Positions 38,816 through 49,527 of a DNA stretch of 64,000 bases are shown one piece after another. The position numbers were made by a program, and so were the translations under genes. A model generated the notes under the pieces. It made no database searches. It worked only from the letters and a program-made list of their open reading frames with translations, and was not told the DNA's origin. Origin of the DNA: Nemertoderma westbladi (Eukaryota > Xenacoelomorpha > Nemertodermatida > Nemertodermatidae); assembly GCA_032718475.1 (NCBI GenBank), contig JAUCBJ010003530.1:48835-112834 (forward strand), given 5' to 3'. Numbering within the stretch: the stretch's first letter is position 1; each line of letters opens with the position of its first letter.

Positions 38816-40086
38816 TCCACGAAGCTAAGGAAAATCAACTACTTTCGCTAAGAAAGATTTTCCTTAGCTGAGATGGTCTATTCATAGTGGGCTATTTTAC
38901 TTGTGTGAGGCAGATTTGGGGTTTTTTGATAGGCGAAAAAACTAGCCTTTAAAAGTACCCTGAAATTTTGCATGTATATACTACTCGACGAGGCGCATCT
39001 TTTGGGCCGGGTCTCATATCCAGGAAAAATCTGGTTTCCATGGCAACGGACTTCAAAAAAAGTCTATGTATTTCAAGTCAATATTTATAACTCTATTTGT
39101 AGGAAAACTATAATAGATATAAACTTGGGGTTTCGCAACACAACTATAAGGTCCATAGCAGATCCGATTGAGGCTAAATAGAAAATCCAGTTACCTTGGC
39201 AACCGGGATAAACAGATGTTAAAATTTATAAAATGTTATTTTGAAGCCTAAGGGCAAGGTGTTATGACTTGGGACCAACCCCTACCCCCACTATATAACT
39301 TATTCTGCATCCGAATTACATTGTTCTATTTTTCAGTTACCATGACAACCGCTGAAAACATATGTTTTTATTCAAAACTTATTCATTTGGACATAGACTT
39401 CACGATAAAATTTTACAAAACTGGGAATGTGTTATCTGGACCACTAGTTGGAACTTTTAGTGAAACTTAAATTATTCCAGAAATTTAGTTACCATGGTAA
39501 CTGTAGTTTATTAAACTCTATATCATTCAAATCTATATTGATAACTCTATTTGTAGCAAAACTGTAATATATATAAACTTGGGGTTTTGCAACTCATCTA
39601 TAAGATCCATATCCAAGCCGTTTGAGGTTAATTAGAAAATACAGTTACCATAGCAACAAGTCTAAACAGATGTTAAAATTTATAACATGATAATTTGAAG
39701 CACAAGTTAATAGTATTATGACTTGGGACTAACCCCTACCCCCACTATATGACTTATTCTGCATCCGAATTACATTGTTCTATTTTTCAGTTTCCATGAC
39801 AACCACTGCAAACAGATGCATTTTGATAGAAAATCGGTAATTTGGACATAAACTACAATATTTTCTGAAACTCAGTATATATATGTGTTATCTGAACCAC
39901 AATTTGTACTGAATTTTTTTTCAAAGGTTAAAGCAACAGTTCCAGAGAACTCTAGTTTCCATGGGAATAGAAGTTAATTATTGACAATTGCTACTAAACG
40001 AGGCTAAGCAACGAACCAAAGTGTGGCCGTTTGTTTAATTTTCCTTAGCTTCGTGGTTGCATTTCCTTTAGGAAATGCCTTTCTCG
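38816..40086 (+). mobile_element. Helitron copy 13 (full length, nested in copy 11)
   Basis: It is complete at 1,271 bp and inserted between AAACTACAA and TATTTTCTGAAAC, words that are contiguous in other copies. It ends CTTTCTCG. Confidence 0.93.
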
Positions 40087-40103
40087 TATTTTCTGAAACT
40101 TGG

Positions 40104-41370
40104 TCCACGAAGCTAAGGAAAATCAACTACTTTCGCTAAGAAAGATTTTCCTTAGCTGAGATGGTCTATTCATAGTGGGCTATTTTACTTGTATGAGGCA
40201 GATTTGGGGTTTTTTGATAGGTGAAAAAACTAGCCTTTAAAAGTACCCTGAAATTTTGCATGTATATACTACTCGACGAGGCGCATCTTTTGGGCCGGGT
40301 CTCATATCCAGGAAAAATCTGGTTTCCATGGAAACGGACTTCAAATAAAGTCTATGTATTTCAAGTCAATATTTATAACTCTATTTGTAGGAAAACTATA
40401 ATAGATATAAACTTGGGGTTTCGCAACACAACTATAAGGTCCATAGCAGATCCGATTGAGGCTAAATAGAAAATCCAGTTACCTTGGCAACCGGGATAAA
40501 CAGATATTAAAATTTATAAAATGTTAATTTGAGGCCTAAGGGCAAGGTGTTATGACTTGGGACCAACCCCTACCCCCAGTATATAACTTATTCTGCATCC
40601 GAATTACATTGTTCTATTTTTCAGTTACCATGACAACCGCTGAAAACAGATGTTTTTATTCAAAACTTATTCATTTGGACATAGACTTCACGATAAAATT
40701 TTACAAAACTGGGTATGTGTTATCTGGACCACTAGTTGGAACTTTTAGTGAAACTTAAATTATTCCAGAAATTTAGTTACCATGGTAACTGTAGTTTATT
40801 AAACTCTATATCATTCAAATCTATATTGATAACTCTATTTGTAGCAAAACTGTAATATATATAAACTTGGGGTTTTGCAACTCATCTATAAGATCCATAT
40901 CCAAGCCGTTTGAGGTTAATTAGAAAATACAGTTACCATAGCAACAAGTCTAAACAGATGTTAAAATTTATAAAATGATAATTTGAAGCACAAGTTAATA
41001 GTATTATGACTTGGGACTAACCCCTACCCCCACTATATGACTTATTCTGCATCCGAATTACATTGTTCTATTTTTCAGTTTCCATGACAACCACTGCAAA
41101 CAGATGCATTTTGATAGAAAATCGATTATTTGGACATAAACTACAATATTTTCTAAAACTCAGTATATGTGTTATCTGAACCACAATCTGTACTGAATTT
41201 TTTTTCAAAGGTTAAAGCAACAGTTCCAGAGAACTCTAATTTCCATGGGAATAAAAGTTAATTATTGACAATTGCTACTAAACGAAGCTAAGCAACAAAC
41301 CAAAGTGTGGCCGTTTGTTTAATTTTCCTTAGCTTCGTGGTTGCATTTCCTTTAGGAAATGCCTTTCTCG
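40104..41370 (+). mobile_element. Helitron copy 14 (full length, nested in copy 11)
   Basis: It is complete at 1,267 bp and inserted between CTGAAACTTGG and TATGTGTTATCTG, 17 bp downstream of the copy 13 insertion. It shows that G|T is accepted as well as A|T. Confidence 0.93.
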
Positions 41371-41632
41371 TATGTGTTATCTGAACCACAATCTGGACTG
41401 AATCTTTTTTCAAAGGTAAAACCAACAGTTCCAGAGAATTCTAGTTTCCATGGGAATATAAGTTATTTATTGGCAAATGCTACTAAACTAGGCTAAGCAA
41501 CAAACCAAATTGTGGCCCTTTGTTTAATTTTCCTTAGCTTCGTCTTTGCATTTCCTTTAGGAAATGCCTTTCTAGTACAAATATATCGCCACTTTTATTT
41601 TTTAAATGCGATAAATTTACATGAGAACAAAA

Positions 41633-42896
41633 TCCACGAAGCTAAGGAAAATCAACTACTTTCGCTAAGAAAGATTTTCCTTAGCTGAGATGGTCTATTC
41701 ATAGTGGGCTATTTTACTTGTATGGGGCAGATTTGGTTTTTTTTGACCGGTGAAAAAACTAGCCTTTAAAAGTACCCTGAAATTTTGCATGTATATACAA
41801 CTCATCAAGGCGCGTCGTGTGGGATGGGTCTCATATCCAAGAAAAATCTGGTTTCCATGGCAACGGACTTAAAAAAAAGTCTATGTATTTCAAGTCAATA
41901 TTTATAACTCTATTTGTAGGAAAAGTATAATAGATATAGACTTGGGGTTTCGCAACACAACTATAAGGTCCATAGCAGATCCGATTGAGCCTAAATAGAA
42001 AATCCAGTTACCTTGGCAACCGGGATAAACAGATGTTAAAATTTATAAAATGTTAATTTGTGGCCTAAGGGCAAGGTGTTATGACTTGGGACCAACCCCT
42101 ACCCCCACTATATAACTTATTCTGCATCCGAATTACATTGTTCTATTTTTCAGTTACCATGACAACCGCAGAAAACAGATGTTTTTATACAAAAATTATT
42201 CATTTGGACATAGACTTCGCGATAAAATTTTACAAAACTGGGTATGTGTTATCTGGACCACTAGTTGGAACTTTTAGTGAAACTTAAATTATTCCAGAAA
42301 TTTAGTTACCATGGTAACTGTAATTTATTAAACTCTATATCATTCAAGTCTATATTGATAACTCTATTTGTAGCAAAACTGTAATATATATAAACTTGGG
42401 GTTTTGCAACTCATCTGTAAGGTCCATATACAATCCATTCGAGGTTAATTACACAATCCAATTACCATAGCAACAAGACTAAACAGATGTTAAAATTTCT
42501 AAAATGATAATTTGAAGCACAAGTTAATAGTATTATGACTTGGGACCAAGACCTACCCCCACTATATGACTTATTCTGCATCCGAATTACATTGTTGTAT
42601 TTTTCAGTTTCCATGACAACCACTGCAAACAGATGCATTTTGATAGAAAATCGGTAATTTGTACATAAACTACAATATTTTCTGAAACTCGGAAAGTGTT
42701 ATCTGAACCACAATCTGGACTGAATCTTTTTTCAAAGTTAAAACCAACAGTTCAGAGAATTCTAGTTTCCATGGGAATATAAGTTATTTATTGGCAAATG
42801 CTACTAAACTAGGCTAAGCAACAAACCAAATTGTGGCCCTTTGTTTAATTTTCCTTAGCTTCGTGGTTGCATTTCCTTTAGGAAATGCCTTTCTAG
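41633..42896 (+). mobile_element. Helitron copy 15 (full length, 1,264 bp)
   Basis: It is complete, with a 5' end after a 57-bp AT-rich spacer. It carries the CATCAAGGCGCGTCGTGTGG variant and ends CTTTCTAG. Confidence 0.9.
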
Positions 42897-43011
42897 TAAA
42901 TTATTGGCAATTGCTACTAAACTAGGCTATAAGCAACGAACCAAAGTGTGGCCGTTTGTTTAATTTTCCTTAGCTTCGTGGTTGCATTTCCTTTAGGAAA
43001 TGCCTTTCTCG
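42897..43011 (+). mobile_element. Orphan Helitron 3' tail (115 bp)
   Basis: A second 3' end directly follows copy 15, from AAATTATTGGCAATTGC through the hairpin to CTTTCTCG. It is the second example of tandem 3' termini in the cluster. Confidence 0.8.
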
Positions 43012-44485
43012 TAAATTTCTTCCAAAAAATTTGGTCTTATGCATACTGTCCACGAAGCTAAGGAAAATCAACTACTTTCGCTAAGAAAGATTTTCCTTAG
43101 CTGAGATGGTCTATTCATAGTGGGCTATTTTACTTGTGTGAGGCAGATTTGGTTTTTTTTGACCCCCGGCAAATCTAGCCTTTAAAAGTACCCTGAAATT
43201 TTGCATGTATATACTACTCGACGAGGCGCATCTTTTGGGCCGGGTCTCATATCCAGGAAAAATCTGGTTTCCATGGCAACGGACTTCAAAAAAAGTCTAT
43301 GTATTTCAAGTCAATATTTATAACTCTATTTGTAGGAAAACTATAATAGATATAAACTTGGGGTTTCGCAACACAACTATAAGGTCCATAGCAGATCCGA
43401 TTGAGGCTAAATAGAAAATCCAGTTACCTTGGCAACCGGGATAAACAGATGTTAAAATTTATAAAATGTTAATTTGAGGCCTAAGGGCAAGGTGTTATGA
43501 CTTGGGACCAACCCCTACCCTCACTATATAACTTATTCTGCATCCGAATTACATTGTTCTATTTTTCAGTTACCATGACAACCGCTGAAAACAGATGTTT
43601 TTATTCAAAACTTATTCATTTGGACATAGACTTCACGATAAAATTTTACAAAACTGGGTATGTGTTATCTGGACCACGAGTTGGAACTTTTAGTGAAACT
43701 TAAATTATTCCAGAAATTTAGTTACCATGGTAACTGTAGTTTATTAAACTCTATATCATTCAAATCTATATTGATAACTCTATTTGTAGCAAAACTGTAA
43801 TATATATAAACTTGGGGTTTTGCAACTCATCTATAAGATCCATATCCAAGCCGTTTGAGGTTAATTAGAAAATACAGTTACCATAGCAACGAGAGAAAGC
43901 CGCCCCAATATTAGATTATTACAACAACATCCATTGGGTAAGAAAGTGGAGGAGAGCCAGCCCGTCTCTTAATTTTTTACTTTATATTACGCGATCAATT
44001 TTCACTCATCTCGTCATGAACCCAACATGTATGTAACCTTTTGTTAAATTTGTTGGCTATGCGTTTGCGGTTGTTTGGGCGTAGTGTGGTAGGCCTACAC
44101 TTTTCACACTTAAATATTTTGGTTGTGAAATGTTACAGGGCATAGCTATCTGAGATATTTCATTTATATTTTATTATGAGAGGAAGAAGAACATACAACG
44201 TTATTTACTATGTAACAAAATAATTGTTTTCGGGTTTAACTTGGAAGCCTCCCCAAATAGTTGATATACAATTATATTTAAAATTATTTCCATGGTCATG
44301 GTCATTCACCCGTCTTTAGTTAGAAATTTGTTTGCATGAAAGACAGTTTAGTTTAGTTTTTACTGATTTATTATCTCTTATCTGACTGGGGTAATAATAA
44401 AGGATAGGATAAATGGAAGCAAAGTGTGACAGTAACAAATATTTCCCCGTCACCCTAGCATGTCTTAAGTATATGATATATCAAA

Positions 44486-44534
44486 GGGGGAAGTTTGGAT
44501 TCACTGCATAAATGCAGTTCACCAAACTTCCCCC
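44486..44534. other. Strong 49-nt hairpin
   Basis: GGGGGAAGTTTGG pairs with CCAAACTTCCCCC (13 bp). Inside, ACTGCAT pairs with ATGCAGT (7 bp), with small asymmetric internal loops and a 2-nt tip. A further CTTCCCCCTTCCCCC lies just downstream. A structured RNA is possible, but the arm is shorter than a usual miRNA precursor. Confidence 0.6.
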
Positions 44535-45374
44535 GAATGCACACTGTAACTTCCCCCTTCCCCCAAATATCCACTGTTGAATTAATTTGAAGCGATATAA
44601 TAAGTACAAAATTGTGCGAGTTTTTAATTGTGTAGTCCAATTGTTATTTGATTTCTATTTATTATTTAAAGTGCATTTAATATCACACTGGTTTTTAGAA
44701 TTATTATACTATACAACCTTATGTTTTATTAATTTACCCAATCGAAGCCTCATAAGGGTCGGTTATTTGTACGCATATCCCCTAATGCGCTCAGTAAGGT
44801 TCAAACAACATATTAATATGAAAATAAAGTATCTGCAAAGAAAATAACCCAATACTATATAATTTGACCTTATTAAAAAATTTGCACTTTTGCACACTTA
44901 TTTGTACAAATGCACTTTAGCAGATCGTAATGGTGGCTCTTATTTAACAAACTTATGTTTATCCTCTACCGATCTACGGTGGTGTATGATCAAGTGTCAG
45001 TCGCTAAAAGTGTCAAAAATCCAATTTAATAAATCTGGAATTGCGATTTTGGACCATATGCATGGACATTTTAAGTCACTTTATAGACATAAAAAGTTAA
45101 ACAAATGTTACGATTATAGTTAGAAATCATTCCAATCAAAAATAACATTCTACGATGAATAGAACTGGAAATAATAGTGTTTGAAATATCGAAAAAATAT
45201 TCACTATTTAAGTGCATTTTGCACTAAGTGCACATAAGTCTTTTCCCAAGTTTTATCCTATTTCACACACTACAATCTATCCTCTATCCAATGAAAAAAG
45301 TTTCAGATTAAACGGCCCTGTAGAACCGAAGTTATTTATGTTTAAAAATAGTCACTCGAAAATTTCAAATTCTC

Positions 45375-45469
45375 TTGGTCACATAGTCTAGTGGTTATCA
45401 ATCACGTTAATGAAACCTAAGTTCGCGGGTTCGAAATCCAATATTGACCCGACCATTCTTAATTTTTTT
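45375..45469 (+). tRNA. Degenerate tRNA-like Pol III element (SINE head or pseudogene)
   Basis: An A-box match TAGTCTAGTGG (45,384-45,394) and a B-box-like GGTTCGAAATCC (45,428-45,439) sit at normal tRNA spacing, and GGTCA/TGACC can close an acceptor stem. The D-arm text TAGTCTAGTGGTTATC followed by CACGTT resembles animal tRNA-Val. It is not a functional tRNA: there are extra bases in the D/anticodon region, the T loop has an extra base and the T stem pairs poorly. A T7 run at 45,463-45,469 could terminate Pol III. A 13-bp perfect inverted repeat (AGAACCGAAGTTA at 45,322, its complement at 45,509) encloses the unit. A tRNA-derived SINE is the likeliest reading. Confidence 0.5.
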
Positions 45470-47070
45470 GCAAAAAAATTTATTTTTATTTTTTCACTAA
45501 AATCGCTCTAACTTCGGTTCTGGTGGTCCAAATTCAATAAAATTGGTATATTCTTTGCCGTAATTTTTTTCTTAATCTTTTGAAAAGGGGTTATTTTTGG
45601 CCCCAAAAAAATTTAAAAAAAGGGCCAAAATAACGCGATATTTTTCGACCCTTAAAATTCGTAATTTTAATTATATATGTTAAGATAAAAGATAGCGGAG
45701 TTAATTTGATACTTTTTACAGGTACTTTTGGCGCAATACGCTAAATTATAATGGAATAGCGATTTGTTAAAAAAAAACAATTTTTCGTCCCTTTTTATAA
45801 ATATTATATTTCACACGATCGCCTGCTGCTTAAGTTTTATAATACCTCCGGCGCTGTGATTAACGCTGTTAGATAGATAATTTAACGCACTATAAGTCTG
45901 TGTAAACAAATCTCCCGTAAGTTAAGTAGTTTTCGAGCTAGACGATTTCCCGCGAAGCAAGTTTGAAGCGCGAAATTATAATTTTGGCCCTCATTTTTTT
46001 AATATCATCCTTGGAGCAAAACCGATAGCATATTTGAATTCCCCGTATGGATATTGACTGTATAGAATGTACCTTAACCAACTAAAGTTAAAAATAAAAA
46101 ATTATTCGATAAAAACTACTTTACAAATTCTGGCCCTCTTTGGCCCCTATTGCCGACATATTTTTTGTACCCCCATTCGATAGGAACGTAGCCCCAATGG
46201 CCTTCTACGAGTTTCATAAAAGAATTAGTGGATTCCTACCCGCGTTGTCGAATTAAACATTTCGGAAATAAGTTTTCCAAAAAAGACGGACAAAAACATA
46301 CAAATTTACAGCCCCTTTTTCCACCCGAAATTTTAATAAATATCTTACCCCCATTCGATACGAAGGTAGTACCACTCTTCCCCTTTCCAACCGCGTTACG
46401 TTCGTCCCCGTACGATTAATATTAGCCGAGTTATAGCGGATCCCGCAAAGTCATTTTGTCCGTTTTTTCAACTTTGACGGACATTTTCGGAAAAAAGGCG
46501 TGGTAATCTTTTTTGAAAAAAAAAACGAATTCACTAATTAATCCCCTCTATCGTATCCCGGCGTCGGCTAAGCAATAACCTAGGGTTTTTTCGAGCCACT
46601 GTAGAGCGCCTTTCAAAAAAATTTTAAAATTGTCGAAAAAATGACGGTTTTTTGTCCGCCGTGTCCGTCGAAGGGTTAGATTTAATAATGTTAGAGTTGC
46701 TAATATCTTAGAATTCCGAGCCGCTCCCTTGGTGAGAAAATAAAAAACTTTGGTCAGTTCCTTCATCGAAAAGTCCCCCAGAATCCCAAGTTAACCTATA
46801 TAGTTAGCTATGGCCTGCGGCTTTAGGAGCGGCCGCGGTATTCACCTCCCTCATAGCGGCCGCGGCGGTGTTGCGTCAAATGGAGAAATATTTATCCCAC
46901 CAAGTCTAATCAGATGTTAAAATTTATGAAATGATAATTTGAAGCACAAGTTAATAGTATTATGACTTGGGACTAACCCCTACCCCCACAATATGACTTA
47001 TTCTGCATCCGAATTACATTGTTCTATTTTTCAGTTTCCATGACAACCACTGCAAACAGATGCAATTTGA

Positions 47071-48015
47071 TCCACGAAGCTAAGGAAAATCAACTACTTT
47101 CGCTAAGAAAGATTTTCCTTAGCTGAGATGGTCTATTCATAGTGGGCTATTTTACTTGTGTGAGGCAGATTTGGGGTTTTTTGATAGGCGAAAAAACTAG
47201 CCTTTAAAAGTACCCTGAAATTTTGCATGTATATACTACTCGACGAGGCGCATCTTTTGGGCCGGGTCTCATATCCAGGAAAAATCTGGTTTCCATGGCA
47301 ACGGACTTCAAAAAAAGTCTATGTATTTCAAGTCAATATTTATAACTCTATTTGTAGGAAAACTATAATAGATATAAACTTGGGGTTTCGCAACACAACT
47401 ATAAGGTCCATAGCAGATCCGATTGAGGCTAAATAGAAAATCCAGTTACCTTGGCAACCGGGATAAACAGATGTTAAAATTTATAAAATGTTAATTTGAA
47501 GCCTAAGCCTGAATTTCTCAACTCAACTATAAGGTTCATATCCAAGCCGTTCGAGGTTAATTAGAAATTCCAGTCACCATAGCAACAAGACTAAACAGAT
47601 ATTAAAATTTATAAAATGATAATTTGAAGCACAAGTTAATAGTATTATGACTTGGGACCAACACCTACCCCCACTATATGACTTATTCTGCATCCGAATT
47701 ACATTGTTCTATTTTTCAGTTTCCATGACAACCACTACAAACAGATGCATTTTGATAGAAAATCGGTAATTTGGACATAAACTACAATATTTTCTAAAAC
47801 TCAGTACATGTGTTATCTGAACCACAATCTGTACTGAATTTTTTTTCAAAGGTTAAAGCAACAGTTCCAGCGAACTCTAGTTTCCATGGGAATAGAAGTT
47901 AATTATTGACAATTGCTACTAAACGAGGCTAAGCAAGCAACGAACCAAAGTGTGGCCGTTTGTTTAATTTTCCTTAGCTTCGTGGTTGCATTTCCTTTAG
48001 GAAATGCCTTTCTCG
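47071..48015 (+). mobile_element. Helitron copy 17 (nested in copy 16, internally deleted)
   Basis: It is 945 bp with both ends, inserted between GCAATTTGA and TAGAAAATCGG, contiguous in sisters. Its 3' half is nearly the same as that of copy 12 (GTCACCATAGCAAC and GAGGCTAAGCAAGCAACG variants). A deletion of about 330 bp joins GAAGCCTAAG to TTTCTCAACTC near 47,508. Confidence 0.9.
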
Positions 48016-48287
48016 TAGAAAATCGGTAATCTGGACATAAACTACAATATTTTCTGAAACTCAGTATATGTGTTATCTGAACCACAATCTGTACTGAATT
48101 TTTTTTCAAAGGTTAAAGCAACAGTTCCAGAGAACTCTAGTTTCCATGGGAATAGAAGTTAATTATTGACAATTGCTACTAAACGAGGCTAAGCAACGAA
48201 CCAAAGTGTGGCCGTTTGTTTAATTTTCCTTAGCTTCGTGGTTGCATTTCCTTTAGGAAATGCCTTTCTCGTAAATTTTAAATGAAG

Positions 48288-49523
48288 TCCACGAAGCTAA
48301 GGAAAATCAACTACTTTCGCTAAGAAAGATTTTCCTTAGCTGAGATGGTCTATTCATAGTGGGCTATTTTACTTGTGTGAGGCAGATTTGGGGTTTTTTG
48401 ATTCCGGAAAAAACTAGCCTTTAAAAGTACCCTGAAATTTTGCATGTATATACTACTCGACGAGGCGCATCTTTTGGGCCGGGTCTCATATCCAGGAAAA
48501 ATCTGGTTTCCATGGCAACGGACTTAGAAAAAAGTCTATGTATTTCAAGTCAATATTTATAACTCTATTTGTAGGAAAACTATAATAGATATAAACTTGG
48601 GGTTTCGCAACACAACTATAAGGTCCATAGCAGATCCGATTGAGGCTAAATAGAAAATCCAGTTACCTTGGCAACCGGGATAAACAGATGTTAAAATTTA
48701 TAAAATGTTAATTTGAGGCCTAAGGGCAAGGTGTTATGACTTGGGACCAACCCCTACCCCCACTATATAACTTATTCTGCATCCGAATTACATTGTTCTA
48801 TTTTTCAGTTACCATGACAACCGCTGAAAACAGATGTTTTTATACAAAAATTACTCATTTGGACATAGACTTCGCGATAAAATTTTACGAAACTGGTTAT
48901 GTGTTATCTGGACCACTAGTTGGAACTTTTAGTAAAACTCAAAACATTCCAGAAATATCTAGTTACCATGGTAACTGGAGTTTATTACAGATTATATCAT
49001 TCAAGTCTATATTCATAACTCTATTTATAGAATAACCACAATAGATATAAACTTGGGGTTTCTCAACTCAATGATAGGGACAATAGTCGAGCTTATTGAG
49101 GTTGATTAAAAAATCTAGTTACCAGGGCAACCATGCTAAACAGATGTTCAAATTTATAAAATGGTTATTTGAAGCATAACTTTAAGGTATTACGACTTGG
49201 GACCAATCCCTACCCCCACTATATCACTAATTCCGCATCCAATTTATATTGTTCCATTTTTCAGTTTCCATGACAACCACTACAAACAGACGTTTTAACA
49301 ATTAAATCCTTAGTTTTGCACATTAACTACTCAATGAAACTGAATTGAAGTATGTGTCACCTGGAACCACAAACCGAATCTTAATGTAAACCTCAGCAGT
49401 TCTAGAAAAAGTTTTAAAGGCATTATGCCTCTTAACTCTGTAAAGCAATGAAGTGATGAGTCAAAAAGTGTTTAATTTTCCTTAGCTTCGTGGTTGCATT
49501 TCCTTTAGGAAATGCCTTTCTAG
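48288..49523 (+). mobile_element. Helitron copy 18 (divergent 3' half)
   Basis: It is 1,236 bp with both ends; the 5' hairpin has ACTACATTCGC for ACTACTTTCGC only in the following copy 19. From about 49,060 the core belongs to the second subfamily (AACTTTAAGGTATTACGACT, CAAACAGACGTTTTAAC), as in copies 1 and 19. Confidence 0.87.
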
Positions 49524-49527
49524 TAAG

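Larger units (their letters stand above)
36497..41575 (+). mobile_element. Helitron copy 11, host of three nested insertions
   Basis: Its own sequence lies in four pieces: 36,497-37,050, 38,324-38,815, 40,087-40,103 and 41,371-41,575. They total 1,268 bp, the length of a complete element. Each gap is filled by one intact copy (12, 13, 14), and joining across each gap gives the sequence seen in uninterrupted sisters. It ends CTTTCTAG. In the subterminal repeat CGTGGTTGC has become CGTCTTTGC. Confidence 0.92.
43891..46900. other. 3.0-kb foreign segment inside Helitron copy 16
   Basis: The left junction is CCATAGCAAC|GAGAGAAAGC and the right is TTTATCCCAC|CAAGTCTAAT. The uninterrupted element reads CATAGCAACAAGTCTAAAC, so there is no target duplication beyond one shared C. 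I see no terminal inverted repeats. Contents are a 49-nt hairpin (44,486-44,534), a tRNA-like element flanked by a 13-bp inverted repeat, a GGCCC inverted repeat (about 45,596-45,636), two copies of ACCCCCATTCGATA (near 46,169 and 46,348), and two GCGGCCGCGG boxes. ORFs at 44,587-44,847, 44,890-45,123 and 46,228-46,419 are AT-rich and unrecognised. It may be an inserted non-coding transposon or captured host DNA. Confidence 0.6.
43049..48271 (+). mobile_element. Helitron copy 16, split by a 3.0-kb segment and by copy 17
   Basis: Its own pieces are 43,049-43,890, 46,901-47,070 and 48,016-48,271, again totalling 1,268 bp. The first gap holds 3,010 bp of unrelated DNA. The second holds copy 17. 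The exact full length means that neither event removed element sequence beyond a base or so. Confidence 0.88.

Noticed and set aside
44587-45123. ORFs of 86 and 77 codons in the 3.0-kb segment
   Set aside because: AT-rich, no recognisable motif, and no evidence of transcription signals.
45375-45450. Functional tRNA-Val gene
   Set aside because: Extra bases in the D/anticodon region and T loop and poor T-stem pairing. Only the Pol III boxes are good.
22717-49035. Recurring 60-100 codon ORFs starting MYILL or MTWDQ
   Set aside because: They recur because they lie in Helitron copies. They cross X-box palindromes and subunit borders, are not extended in any copy, and match no transposase or Rep motif.
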